Source: CAYGFH01 sp964356315 (GTDB lineage: Bacteria > Patescibacteriota > Microgenomatia > UBA10105 > UBA927). Taken from it: DNA of 64,000 bases. The first letter of the stretch is position 1; each line of letters opens with the position of its first letter. The DNA is taken from assembly GCA_964356315.1 (NCBI GenBank), contig CAYHHA010000005.1, positions 1-64,000 of the forward strand, written 5' to 3'. The position numbers and the translations under genes were made by a program. Shown one piece after another: positions 43,612-52,360 of this stretch. The notes below the pieces were generated by a model. That model saw only the letters and a list, made by a program, of their open reading frames with translations. It searched no databases and was not told the DNA's origin.

Positions 43612-43634
43612 GGTCAACTCCCGCCACTGCGACA
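43612..43634 (+). pseudogene. tRNA-Pro 3'-end fragment
   Basis: GGTCAACTCCCGCCACTGCG plus ACA matches the T arm and acceptor end of the tRNA-Pro at 42681-42753 (GGTTCAACTCCCGCCACTCC...) with one deletion and one mismatch, but lies on the other strand 0.9 kb away. Confidence 0.6.
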
Positions 43635-43639
43635 CATAC

Positions 43640-44941
43640 TTATCGTAAATTTACGGTATAGAGATTTGGCAACGTAGCAGCGTTTCCATTTAAGTTCGTC
43701 ATAATGATGACGCGACTGCCGTTACTCCAGGGTGCTACAAACCCATCGACAAATGGTCCGGAGTAAATCGTTGCCCAGTTTGTCCGATCATATTCTAGTA
43801 TGTCTATTTTTCCTTCAAGAGTCAGGATAATGTGGCGACTACTTGGGAACCAGTGGATAAATTCATCTATGCGAACTGGGGGAGCGATTATGGGCTTTTG
43901 TATTGGCTTTGATATAGTTTTAACTGGTGACGTCGGTATTGGGGATGCCGTTGGGACTTTGATTTCTTTGAGGTCTAACAACAAATAGTTTTTATCTTCT
44001 TTACTGTCATAGACATAAATTTTCCCCGGGAGTATGTTTCGGTCTTCAGAAGTAGGGTTTGATCCGATAAGAGGTGGATTGATAGTAATTGGTAGTGTTG
44101 CACTCGCGGTCGCTTCATACAAAATCTTTGTCTCATCAGGGGAAAAAGAGATAATCCTCGCACTCGCTGTTGCCACATCGATAATTTGTTGGTGAAATGC
44201 TTCCAGTTTTTGTTGTTCTTTGACTGTGCGTTCGTCAGACCATTCCGCAAGGAGGGATTCATTGGAAAGAGTTGCGTCTGTATATGTTCCTAACTTATTG
44301 AGTGAATAGAGATGATAAATGATGGTGTTATGCACAAGGATTTGTGTAGAGTCAGGGGACCAGATAATCTCGGCTTTTTCTATATCTATCCCATCTGTAA
44401 GTGGTGCTATCTGTATCGGATCCCGGTTTCTTCCCAGAGGTCCTTCGGATAACGTATATACCCAAAGTCCTGCTTTCTTTTGCAGGCTTGGTTCAAGATG
44501 TGAAAGAGGCACGATGTAAGCAATCTTGTTTCCATCAGGAGAAAGGATTGGTCGTTCTACCCCGAGATTTGTGAGGGGGGAGAGGCTTGGGTTGCTTGGA
44601 AACAACACTGCATCTGTTTTTGAAACAACTTCTCCTTGCACGCGAATTTTTTTCTGCCAAGAAATATATCCTTCTTTAGAAATCGTCACGGTATACCAGC
44701 CAGGTTCTATAGCGACAGACCCGTTGGTTGCCGTTTTTAGTTTTCCTTCGATAAATACCTGTGCTCCGACGGGATCGCTGATGGTAGACAAAAGCCCAGT
44801 TGGTTTGAGTGAGCTTTTATTAATATCTATTCTATAGCCTCTGCCATAGGCGATAACACCTGCGGAAACTCCTAGAATAGAACAAAAGGTAACAAAAGAT
44901 ATAAGAATAGGTCGATATTTCTGTAATTTTCTCGTCGTCAT
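43640..44941 (-). CDS. PEGA-domain membrane protein with propeller-like repeats
   Basis: A 433-residue protein: N-terminal membrane helix (about 10-32), PEGA domain (about 50-115; GAQVFIEGKLKTATNGSVAI and PGWYTVTISKEGYISWQKKI), then TolB/WD-type beta-propeller blades (ERPILSPDGNKIAYI, EIIWSPDSTQILVH, IISFSPDETKILYE, IHWFPSSRHIIL). PEGA proteins are surface-anchored and thought to bind envelope polymers. TATACT lies 9 nt before the ATG in reverse. The gene is divergent from mreB. Confidence 0.85.
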   Translation of the reverse strand: MTTRKLQKYRPILISFVTFCSILGVSAGVIAYGRGYRIDINKSSLKPTGLLSTISDPVGAQVFIEGKLKTATNGSVAIEPGWYTVTISKEGYISWQKKIRVQGEVVSKTDAVLFPSNPSLSPLTNLGVERPILSPDGNKIAYIVPLSHLEPSLQKKAGLWVYTLSEGPLGRNRDPIQIAPLTDGIDIEKAEIIWSPDSTQILVHNTIIYHLYSLNKLGTYTDATLSNESLLAEWSDERTVKEQQKLEAFHQQIIDVATASARIISFSPDETKILYEATASATLPITINPPLIGSNPTSEDRNILPGKIYVYDSKEDKNYLLLDLKEIKVPTASPIPTSPVKTISKPIQKPIIAPPVRIDEFIHWFPSSRHIILTLEGKIDILEYDRTNWATIYSGPFVDGFVAPWSNGSRVIIMTNLNGNAATLPNLYTVNLR

Positions 44942-44985
44942 GTCCTGTATAGTATAGCGCGATGTGTGCTAAAATGCTATTACAA

Positions 44986-45086
44986 TGTCATTCCCGCGAA
45001 GGCGGGAATCCAGATCAGATTTATGATGGATCCCTGGTCCAGACCTCGCCAAAGGCTACGCCTAGCGAGGCGGGTCGGGGATGACA
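44986..45086. mobile_element. MITE-like palindromic element upstream of mreB
   Basis: A 101-bp element with terminal inverted repeats TGTCATTCCC / GGGGATGACA, an inner CCCGCGAAGGCGGG hairpin and a GCCTAGCGAGGC-type segment. It encodes nothing. Its left end, GTCATTCCCGCGAAGGCGGG, matches the left end of the element inside mreB (45795-45876). Confidence 0.75.
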
Positions 45087-45117
45087 AAAAAGAATACTGT
45101 ACAACAGATTTACCAGT

Positions 45118-46239
45118 ATGAGCTTTTTCTCCCAATTTACCAAACGTATCGGCATCGATTTAGGCACAGCGAATTCTGTGGTATGGTTGGCCGGTGAAGG
45201 CGTGGTTATGAACGAGCCGACGGTTGTGGCTGTAACGGTAGATGATAATCGCGTTGTTGCCGTCGGGAATGAAGCCAAAGAGATGCTCGGGAGAACCCCC
45301 GGAAACATCGTTGCCACGCGCCCAATGCGAGATGGGGTTATTGCAGATTATCGCATCACAGAGGCTCTTTTGTCATATCTACTAGACCGTGCTGCCGGGC
45401 GAAACCGTCTGTTTAAGCCAGAAGTGATGATCTGTGTTCCCAGTGGCGTTACCCAGGTAGAGCGTCGCGCGGTCCTCGATGCTACGCTTTCCGCAGGAGC
45501 AAAAGTTGCCTATCTGATCGAAGAACCGCTTGCCGCCGCCATCGGAGCAAAGATTCCTATCGCCCAGGCGTCGGGTCATATGATCGTCGACATCGGCGGT
45601 GGGTCAACCGAGGCTGCAGTGGTGTCATTGGGAGGCGTCGTAGTCCATAAAAGCGCTCGTGTGGCCGGAAACAAATTAGATGAAGCGATAGCCCTCTATA
45701 TCAAGAAAAAATACAATCTGATCATTGGAGAGCGCATGGCCGAGCAGGTAAAGATCACACTCGGAGATGCGCTGTTGGTTGACCATTCTGCTCCTGTCGC
45801 CCCTGCGAAGGCAGGAATCAGCAAAGCGGAACAAGCAATGGAAAAAAAACGATCCCCGATCGAGTCGGGGATGACAACGAAAGAAAAGCAAGACACCATG
45901 GAAATCCGTGGAAGAGACGCGATCTCCGGTCTCCCGCGTATGCTCGAGCTTTCGAGGTGGGAAGTTGCTGAAGCCATTTCTAGCGCCTTGCAACACATTA
46001 TCGGAGCGGTAAAGGCGGTGCTCGAAGATACACCACCAGAGCTCGCCGCAGATATTATTGACAAAGGAATAGTCATGGCAGGTGGGACCAGCATGCTGAC
46101 AAATCTTGATAAGCTTATGACGCAAATGACCGGTGTCGTGTGTCATGTTGCCGAAGATCCACTGTTGTGTGTTGTCCGTGGGACAGGTGTTGCGATAGAA
46201 AATATAGAGTTGTACAGAAGAAGTATTAATCGGAAGTAA
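45118..46239 (+). CDS. mreB: Rod-shape actin homologue MreB
   Basis: A 373-residue actin-fold ATPase that polymerises under the membrane and guides wall synthesis. Signatures are GIDLGTANSVVW (phosphate 1), VDIGGGSTEAAV (phosphate 2), GIVMAGGTSML (adenosine) and TMEIRGRDAISGLPRM. Normal MreB is about 335-345 residues; the excess lies at about 225-256, just before TMEIRGRD, and residues 226-253 correspond to a palindromic element (45795-45876). The insertion leaves all nucleotide-binding motifs intact. Confidence 0.95.
   Translation: MSFFSQFTKRIGIDLGTANSVVWLAGEGVVMNEPTVVAVTVDDNRVVAVGNEAKEMLGRTPGNIVATRPMRDGVIADYRITEALLSYLLDRAAGRNRLFKPEVMICVPSGVTQVERRAVLDATLSAGAKVAYLIEEPLAAAIGAKIPIAQASGHMIVDIGGGSTEAAVVSLGGVVVHKSARVAGNKLDEAIALYIKKKYNLIIGERMAEQVKITLGDALLVDHSAPVAPAKAGISKAEQAMEKKRSPIESGMTTKEKQDTMEIRGRDAISGLPRMLELSRWEVAEAISSALQHIIGAVKAVLEDTPPELAADIIDKGIVMAGGTSMLTNLDKLMTQMTGVVCHVAEDPLLCVVRGTGVAIENIELYRRSINRK
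45795..45876. mobile_element. Palindromic element in frame inside mreB
   Basis: An 82-bp stretch starting TGTCGCCCCTGCGAAGGCAG and ending with the GATCCCCGATCG-AGTCGGGG hairpin and ATGACA. Left and right ends match the element at 44986-45086 (GTC..CCC.GCGAAGGC.GG, GGGGATGACA). It contributes the residues APAKAGISKAEQAMEKKRSP to the protein. Confidence 0.75.
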
Positions 46240-46442
46240 TAGCTTAGTAGCTTAGAGGTTTAGAGTTTAGAGGTTAGGGAGAGATGATAATTAAAGATCC
46301 AAGATCCAAGCATGGACTTATAATAGAGCAATAGCGACGAAAATATGTTACAAAATATATTTTGTCTACAATCTGAAAATATAGCCTAGAGTGTTATAAT
46401 ACAGATCTAAAATCCAAAAACACACATCCAAAAATAAAAATT

Positions 46443-47444
46443 ATGAGTCTTCATACGGTAAATATACGGGGAATAAATATCACAAATTCTCCTAAAAAAG
46501 AAATCCTAGAGGAGTTGGAAAAGTTCATGGCTGATGGTTCATGGTTCATGGATTCTGACTCCAAAATTGCGAAAAATAATGTCAGTATTGTGACGCCAAA
46601 CCCCGAGCAAATCGTCTATGCAAATGATCATCCTAAATTTGCAGATGTTCTCAATCGGGCCGATGTAGCAATCCCCGATGGTGTCGGAATCGTGTGGGCG
46701 AGCAATTTTTTGGCGTCAAAGCATCAAAGCGTCAGTGCATCACGGATTTCAAAAAGCGTTCCCGGCGTGGAATTCATGGAGGAATTAGTTGCAGTATCCG
46801 CAAAACGTCACGTCCCAATAGCTCTTATTGGTGGTAAGGAAAAAGTAGCACTCGAAGCTTTTGAGTGCTTACGACAGCGTCACCCTGATCTCATGGGTAT
46901 TGCCATGGATGCACCGATTTTTGAAATTGGAGCGCAAGATAGATCTGAATCAAGTGGAGATTCTCAAATATTGCGTATGAAGCATGTTTCACAAGAAAAT
47001 GACAAATTCTTTCAATACACTATACAAAATACACAATACAAAATACCGTATTCAGGCGTAGATGACTATTTTATAACTATTGCTTCTCTACTAAAAGAGC
47101 AGGGAATCGGCATGGTCTTCGTCGCTCTCGGCGCTCCGAAGCAAGAGCTTTTTATGGAAAGTCTTTCCCTGTCATTGCGAGTCTCCTCTGGGAGGGGCGA
47201 AGCAATCTCTCAAAATAAAAGATTGCCACGTCACTTCGTTCCTCGCAATGACAAAGGTGTAGTTCTCATGTCCGTCGGTGGTTCACTCGACGAAATTTCA
47301 GGTAGAGTTAGCCGAGCTCCGAAGTGGGTGAGTGGGCTTGGTGTTAAATGGCTCTGGAGACTTATTCTTGAGCCGTGGCGGTTTACCCGCCAGTTAGCTC
47401 TCATCAAATTTGTCTGGTTGGTGCTTCAGGATAGATTGTCCTGA
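46443..47444 (+). CDS. WecG/TagA/CpsF family glycosyltransferase (GT26)
   Basis: A 333-residue enzyme that adds N-acetylmannosamine-type sugars to lipid-linked intermediates. Family motifs are VTPNPEQIVYAN, IPDGVGIVWAS, GGKEKVALEAFECLRQRHPD, GMVFVALGAPKQE and MSVGGSLDEISG with the GRVSRAPKWVSGLGVKWLWR C-terminus. Typical length is about 245; the excess comes from three insertions: about 29-37 (GTTCATGG words), about 164-200 (AAAATACACAATAC words) and 243-270 (palindromic element). TATAAT lies about 40 nt upstream with CCAAAAA satellite words between. Probable teichoic-acid-like or capsule synthesis. Confidence 0.92.
   Translation: MSLHTVNIRGINITNSPKKEILEELEKFMADGSWFMDSDSKIAKNNVSIVTPNPEQIVYANDHPKFADVLNRADVAIPDGVGIVWASNFLASKHQSVSASRISKSVPGVEFMEELVAVSAKRHVPIALIGGKEKVALEAFECLRQRHPDLMGIAMDAPIFEIGAQDRSESSGDSQILRMKHVSQENDKFFQYTIQNTQYKIPYSGVDDYFITIASLLKEQGIGMVFVALGAPKQELFMESLSLSLRVSSGRGEAISQNKRLPRHFVPRNDKGVVLMSVGGSLDEISGRVSRAPKWVSGLGVKWLWRLILEPWRFTRQLALIKFVWLVLQDRLS
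47171..47252. mobile_element. Palindromic element in frame inside the GT26 gene
   Basis: An 82-bp element with perfect 11-bp terminal inverted repeats GTCATTGCGAG / CTCGCAATGAC and an inner GCAATCT / AGATTGC pair. It encodes LRVSSGRGEAISQNKRLPRH and the next few residues between two conserved strands of the enzyme. Confidence 0.85.
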
Positions 47445-47525
47445 CGCGCTAGAAAATTTCAAAGCTAAGCTTTAAAATCATAGCTTTAAATTCATCCTTC
47501 GACAGGCTCAGGATAAAGGCTTAGC
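47441..47525. repeat. REP-like repeat, solo copy
   Basis: CTGACGCGCTAGAAAATTTC then AAAGCTAAGCTTTAAAATCA, followed by TTCGACAGGCTCAGGATAA. Same family as the palindromes around the transposase at 154-789; no transposase nearby. Confidence 0.7.
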
Positions 47526-47630
47526 ATGGCATGTTGAAATCAGTGATATTTGAATGGTTTTCTTCACGAGGTACTCCCTAGGCTTCTGAAATAGTATTTA
47601 CTACTATTAAATATTATATAATGTATCATT

Positions 47631-48941
47631 ATGAATCATAATCCGGAAATTTTTTCACGTTTGGAAGGTGATTGGCGCCAATTAAGCAAGCAGAGAATTG
47701 TGTTCGATCCTGCAATTGGAGATTTAACTCTTTCGATACCTTGGCAAGGGGATTTTACCATGCCGTATTCGCCGTATAAACAGGTTGAAGTGTCAGCGTT
47801 TCCGAAATGGGAATTAGGAGAGCAACAGGTCTCTGCAAAAGTCTCGATATCTGATCAGGATGTTATTGATCGCGTGCGATATGCTTTGAGTGGAAAAAAG
47901 CTGTCCGGAATGCAACCAATTAGACAAACGCACATTGATACGAACAGAGGGAGTAGAATGCTGGAATTTATACATCCGGACGATCCGATAACAATATATT
48001 CAGTGAATGGTATTGGGCTTGTATCATTGAGTGCAACAGGCACGTATGCCATTAGCTCTAGTAATCCAGAGCTTCGATATATTGATTGGTTAAAACAAAA
48101 AGGATTTCCTATCGATCACATCGGAAGCAGTTATTTTCAGCCAAATGGTGAATTCTTGAGAATTGGAAATTCATGTATTGCTGGAGCTTACAGCTCAGAG
48201 TCATTGCAGCACAAATTGGAAGCTACTGAATTCGCAAAAGCGAGTCTACGTTCTGTGGCTGAAGTTCCGCAGGTATTATGGAGTGGAGTCGATGCGACTT
48301 CTCGATTTGGACTCTATATTTCAAAACATCCATTAACGATAAAAACACCAGCTATTTTTGAGATTTCAGAATTGTATGGATTGGATATGGACATAGTCAG
48401 TTCATATCAAAACGGTGAAGTTATGAGTGTGGCACATTTAGATTTTATCCACAATCAAACGCATCATGACAATAATGGCACCATATTAGCGGAGGGATAT
48501 TTGCCCCAATTTTGGAAAGATTTCCAAACCATAAAGCTGAGATCCGAGTTTTCAGATACAAGAGATAGTGAGACTTTTTGGAAAGGGTTTCCCATGTCTT
48601 TATCTGAAGAGGCGCGGTTATATGATGTGGCCTACTACACGATGAGATTAATTCCGATATTTACTGAGCGTGACAAACTTTTACATGTTTGGAAACGGAG
48701 GATTGCCGCGTTCTTATACGGATATTTCGGTCATGATCGGATGAGGTCATGGGTGTCTGATGCAACGAGTCCTATAGAATCGATTGAATCGTTTGCTGAT
48801 GACAGTATCAGTCATGTCATGCACGATATACATCCAAATAGTATGACTCATAACTGCGCTTATCTGGATACAGTCTCATCTGTGATGCAAAAAACGATTA
48901 TGACAATCTGGATTGCCATCGAGCGTGAGGATTCGCTTTAA
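47631..48941 (+). CDS. Hypothetical protein
   Basis: A 436-residue soluble protein of unknown family. The start is supported by TATAAT about 9 nt upstream. Beta-rich N-terminal half, helical C-terminal half (RRIAAFLYGYFGHDRMRSW). No signal peptide or catalytic motif that I can name. It stands alone between the GT26 gene and a frameshifted gene. Confidence 0.7.
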   Translation: MNHNPEIFSRLEGDWRQLSKQRIVFDPAIGDLTLSIPWQGDFTMPYSPYKQVEVSAFPKWELGEQQVSAKVSISDQDVIDRVRYALSGKKLSGMQPIRQTHIDTNRGSRMLEFIHPDDPITIYSVNGIGLVSLSATGTYAISSSNPELRYIDWLKQKGFPIDHIGSSYFQPNGEFLRIGNSCIAGAYSSESLQHKLEATEFAKASLRSVAEVPQVLWSGVDATSRFGLYISKHPLTIKTPAIFEISELYGLDMDIVSSYQNGEVMSVAHLDFIHNQTHHDNNGTILAEGYLPQFWKDFQTIKLRSEFSDTRDSETFWKGFPMSLSEEARLYDVAYYTMRLIPIFTERDKLLHVWKRRIAAFLYGYFGHDRMRSWVSDATSPIESIESFADDSISHVMHDIHPNSMTHNCAYLDTVSSVMQKTIMTIWIAIEREDSL

Positions 48942-49275
48942 ATGCTTATTGGTTATTGGTCTAATATAATTGAATGACGCACATCAAATTCGTCCCTCTG
49001 TCTCATTATGAAGAAATAGCCCACGCACTTGATCCTCGAGCCATGACGTGTGGATTACTCGCTTTTCCCTCCTTCCGCGTATCTAGCATGTAATCCGTGA
49101 ATGATATCTATTGATATAGACAGGTGCATATTTTTGAGAAAAATGAGATAATGATGCAGTAATAGTAGAAATTTCTGCTCAATGAAAGGGGAGAATATGG
49201 CACATAGAACAGTTGAAAGGGAAATGGTCGAACCAGTAGTAAAACAGCAAATCGAATCGAAAATTCACAGAACTG

Positions 49276-49782
49276 GTGGATCCGTCGCAAGTTGAGGCAA
49301 TTCTTACTATTATGGATGCATTAGGGTTGGGTGATTTGGTGGATTCCCGTACAAGGGAAAAGATGGGCAACGTGAAAGCAATTTCGGTCAGAGCCTGCGG
49401 GCGTAGTTTAGTTGAACGTACACTCGTCATTATTGCGCCGGATGATATGATTCGTCATACACTACAGGATGGTAAGACGATACGATATCTCGATAGTGGG
49501 TATATTGGTGTGGATACACAAGTCATACGCCCTAAAGGTCGTAGCAGTACGCAATTTAACTTTGGATTACAGAATGAAGTTACGTCGGTACATGAAAATA
49601 CTGCATCGGGGTCAACGAGTCCTTGGGTATATAATTTAGTACAAGAAGGTGACGGCTTTACGTTAGTAGTCAAGAATAGTGTATCCATAACACCGATAAG
49701 CTTTAGTGTAGGATTGGTTAAATGCGGGTTTTCAAAAAGTGATCTTTCGATAGGCGCAATAAATATGCCGATTGTCACGTAA
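49276..49782 (+). CDS. Hypothetical protein, real start upstream across a frameshift
   Basis: The open frame from GTG 49276 gives 168 residues. The real start is probably the ATG at 49197, which has the Shine-Dalgarno AAAGGGGAG just upstream. That frame (MAHRTVEREMVEPVVK...) stops at 49295. Removing one A from the AAAA run at 49241-49244 joins the frames as MAHRTVEREMVEPVV-NSKSNRKFTELVDPSQVEAI without any stop, giving about 194 residues. The homopolymer makes a sequencing error or a true frameshift equally possible. The C-terminal half is beta-rich; no family recognised. Confidence 0.6.
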   Translation: MDPSQVEAILTIMDALGLGDLVDSRTREKMGNVKAISVRACGRSLVERTLVIIAPDDMIRHTLQDGKTIRYLDSGYIGVDTQVIRPKGRSSTQFNFGLQNEVTSVHENTASGSTSPWVYNLVQEGDGFTLVVKNSVSITPISFSVGLVKCGFSKSDLSIGAINMPIVT

Positions 49783-49864
49783 GTAAATACGGATCCATAC
49801 ACAAGAATATGCACGTATCCCTCTTTTGACGGATAGGATATAATTCTATCAACGGGTAAAAACA

Positions 49865-51082
49865 ATGAGAATAATGTTCCTCTATATGTTTCCGCTCTGG
49901 GGGAATGGCTCGGGCGCTTGGCTCCGAGCTCTTGCCGCGGAAATGGTCAAAGATGGCAATGAAGTGTGTATCGTTTCCCCTGAACACCGCACACTTCCCG
50001 GGATAAAGCATTATCTAGTGACTCCTCCGCAGATGGGTGTGTTTGTGGGCAATCCTGAACTTCCTGACATTAAAAAATACGAAGACATGACGGGCATAGA
50101 AATGGGCCGTATTTACACCACGTATGTAAATGCCACGCTTGCCGCGGTCAAAGACTTTGAGCCAGAGATTGTCCATGCTTTTCATACAGCGTTTTTGCCA
50201 CCGGTCGCCCGTATCGCAAAAATTATGTATGGCATTCGGTATGTCGTGACGACCCATGGAAGTGATCTGCACTATTTTAACCGCGACAAAAGGCTCGTTG
50301 GGTTAAACCGCGATGCGTTTAATGTCGCCGCGATGATTACAGCAAATAGCCCGTTCACGCGTAGGTGGTTTTTGGAAATGTTTGGTTCAGAGTACGATCG
50401 GCGCCTTCGGACAATCCCTGGGGGAGTCTACCTAGATGAATATGTCAGAGACGAAAAAGCGATCGATGAAATAGACGAGAAGTACGACTTGAAAGGGAAA
50501 AAGGTGGTGCTCTTTACCGGGCGCCTCACCCCACAAAAAGGAGTGGATTTTCTCATACGTGCCGCCAAACAGATACAGGGAGAGGTGTTAATTCTAGGCG
50601 ATGGGCCAGAACGGGAGAATTTACAAAAACTTATCGATACTCTAGAGATAAAAAACTGCAGAATATTAGGATATATGAGCCCCAGAAGTCATATTGGCTA
50701 TAAAGCGTTTTATGCTCGAGCAGACGTCTATGTCGCTCCGTCAACATGGAAAGAGCCACTTGGTTTGGTGGTATTGGAGGCGATGGCCGCAAAAACTCCC
50801 GTGATCTCCACTCGCGCGGGAGGAGTGATGTCTCTGATCAAAGACGGGTATAATGGGTATCTGGTCCACGTGCGAAATGCGCAGGAAATTGCAGATAGGG
50901 TAAATTCACTCCTTTCAAATGATAAACTTCGGGAAAAGATGGCGGACAGGTCATACGATATGGTGGTTAAAAAATATACGTGGGGCAGGATTGCCGAGCA
51001 ATTTACCACAATCTATAAAAAATACGCATTTACCTCCAAAGAATACCTTCGCATGGTCAAGCCATATGTGGAGAAAAAGTAG
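49865..51082 (+). CDS. GT4 family glycosyltransferase
   Basis: A 405-residue GT-B enzyme. The N-terminal domain has the glycine-rich GNGSGAWLRALAAEM loop and ETHGSD-type VTTHGSDLHYF. The C-terminal domain has KVVLFTGRLTPQKGVDFLI and the EPLGLVVLEAMAAKTPVIST nucleotide-sugar motif (E-x7-E). It probably adds a sugar to a cell-surface glycan. TATAAT lies about 22 nt before the ATG. This is the first of four GT4 genes in the last 15 kb. Confidence 0.93.
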   Translation: MRIMFLYMFPLWGNGSGAWLRALAAEMVKDGNEVCIVSPEHRTLPGIKHYLVTPPQMGVFVGNPELPDIKKYEDMTGIEMGRIYTTYVNATLAAVKDFEPEIVHAFHTAFLPPVARIAKIMYGIRYVVTTHGSDLHYFNRDKRLVGLNRDAFNVAAMITANSPFTRRWFLEMFGSEYDRRLRTIPGGVYLDEYVRDEKAIDEIDEKYDLKGKKVVLFTGRLTPQKGVDFLIRAAKQIQGEVLILGDGPERENLQKLIDTLEIKNCRILGYMSPRSHIGYKAFYARADVYVAPSTWKEPLGLVVLEAMAAKTPVISTRAGGVMSLIKDGYNGYLVHVRNAQEIADRVNSLLSNDKLREKMADRSYDMVVKKYTWGRIAEQFTTIYKKYAFTSKEYLRMVKPYVEKK

Positions 51083-51121
51083 CGTATTGAAATCAAATTT
51101 TTTACATGGTAGGGTTGTGGT

Positions 51122-51418
51122 ATGAAGAAGAATGTGCAACTTGATTCCCCATCAACGAAAAGAGATTTAGAGGATATGGCTGCGCATATTGTGTCAGCTA
51201 TAGCAAAAACTCTGGAAGAATATCCAACCAAGGACGATATGAAATCAGGTCTGGATTCTGTGAAAAATGAACTGAAAGCAGATATCGTACGGGTTGAGGA
51301 AAAAATAGATGACCTTAGCTCTGATATCTCAGATCATACGCGAAGAATTCGAGACTTGGAGACTGATACTATTACGAGAAAAGAATTTACTGAATTCAAA
51401 GTAAAGGTGCTTCCGTAA
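51122..51418 (+). CDS. Small coiled-coil protein
   Basis: A 98-residue protein, charged and helical, with a clear heptad stretch (SVKNELKADIVRVEEKIDDL onward to IRDLE). It ends TRKEFTEFKVKVLP. It follows the GT4 gene by 39 bp. Similar small coiled-coil proteins are common in this type of genome; the function is unknown. Confidence 0.65.
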   Translation: MKKNVQLDSPSTKRDLEDMAAHIVSAIAKTLEEYPTKDDMKSGLDSVKNELKADIVRVEEKIDDLSSDISDHTRRIRDLETDTITRKEFTEFKVKVLP

Positions 51419-51508
51419 TACTTAACCGCAAAGGCGATGCCTTGCAAGACCTCGTCTTACGAAGCTGACGTGGAGAAAAAAGCTCTATAGTGAATATTTT
51501 TAGCTTGT

Positions 51509-51614
51509 TCTGACGCTCTAGAAAATTTCAAAGCTAAGCTTTAAAATCAGACTCAGGATAAAAGCTTAGCTTTGAAGTAATTGATAGAATTTGCCTATCC
51601 AGACGCGCTAGAAA
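51509..51614. repeat. REP-like repeat, second solo copy
   Basis: TTCTGACGCTCTAGAAAATT then TCAAAGCTAAGCTTTAAAAT, an inverted AAAGCTTAGCTTTGAAG arm (51561-51577) and a trailing AGACGCGCTAGAAAAC (51601-51616). Same family as 84-126, 812-848 and 47441-47525. Confidence 0.7.
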
Positions 51615-51634
51615 ACAAAACACACTAGAGTAGA

Positions 51635-52312
51635 ATGAGAGTCATGTTATCTCACCAAGAAGCACAGAGGGATTTCCTACGAGAGCAGAGCTTGCACGAG
51701 CTAACAACGTGGTTTCAAGCTAATTTGCATCCGGTTCCCGGCTGGGATCTGGGAGCCCGCGAAGTATCGTCACATCAATCTATACAGATGCAGATTGTCC
51801 ATGCATATGAAGCAATCGAACCCACGGATCAACAAAAAGTCAGGGAATCTCTCGCGAACGCGATTCATGATTGGGAAGATCCAGTTGCGCTGTATACAGA
51901 CGTTAAGATCGCCGTTAACATTCAGGCATCCGAGGTGATACCATCATGCATCCAAATTCTTGAAGTAGATGATTCGAGGGAAGATATTTTTGCTTCGAAA
52001 TCTCTCATGGTAGGGTTTATAGCTAGTCACACGGATTCCGAAGTGCAAAAAAAGATCCGTGAATGGTTTGATGATCCTGGCTTTGATTGGAGATTAAAAT
52101 TGCCCATTTTTAATGGACTTATTACTGCCGACCCAACGTGTCTAGATGAGTTATTACCAGAGATGATAGCACTTTTTGAATTACATAGTGGGTATTTTCG
52201 CTTTGATTATTTTGACTTTATGTTGCAAGATCTTATTGGACCCGAGAGATTTCCTCAGTTGTTAGAAGAATTACAGCTTAAGGGAAGATATGATGATCTC
52301 AGCAGATCGTAG
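51635..52312 (+). CDS. Hypothetical helical-repeat-like protein
   Basis: A 225-residue soluble protein with a succession of amphipathic helices and short loops (VRESLANAIHDWEDPVALYT, KKIREWFDDPGFDWRLKLPI), which could be HEAT-like. No family is recognised. The start at 51635 or the in-frame ATG at 51644 are both possible; a TAGAAT box overlaps the former. Confidence 0.6.
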   Translation: MRVMLSHQEAQRDFLREQSLHELTTWFQANLHPVPGWDLGAREVSSHQSIQMQIVHAYEAIEPTDQQKVRESLANAIHDWEDPVALYTDVKIAVNIQASEVIPSCIQILEVDDSREDIFASKSLMVGFIASHTDSEVQKKIREWFDDPGFDWRLKLPIFNGLITADPTCLDELLPEMIALFELHSGYFRFDYFDFMLQDLIGPERFPQLLEELQLKGRYDDLSRS

Positions 52313-52360
52313 AGCATGGGATGGGCCTTTAGAAGGCGATATCTCTAGATCTAGAACTGT

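Noticed and set aside
43612..43634. Attachment site (att) made of a tRNA 3' end
   Set aside because: The fragment is inverted relative to the intact tRNA and no integrase gene is present, so a classical att pair is not supported; kept only as a tRNA fragment.
48974..49093. 39-codon frame after a TATAAT box
   Set aside because: The box ends only 3 nt before the ATG, which leaves no room for a transcription start; no homology is recognisable.
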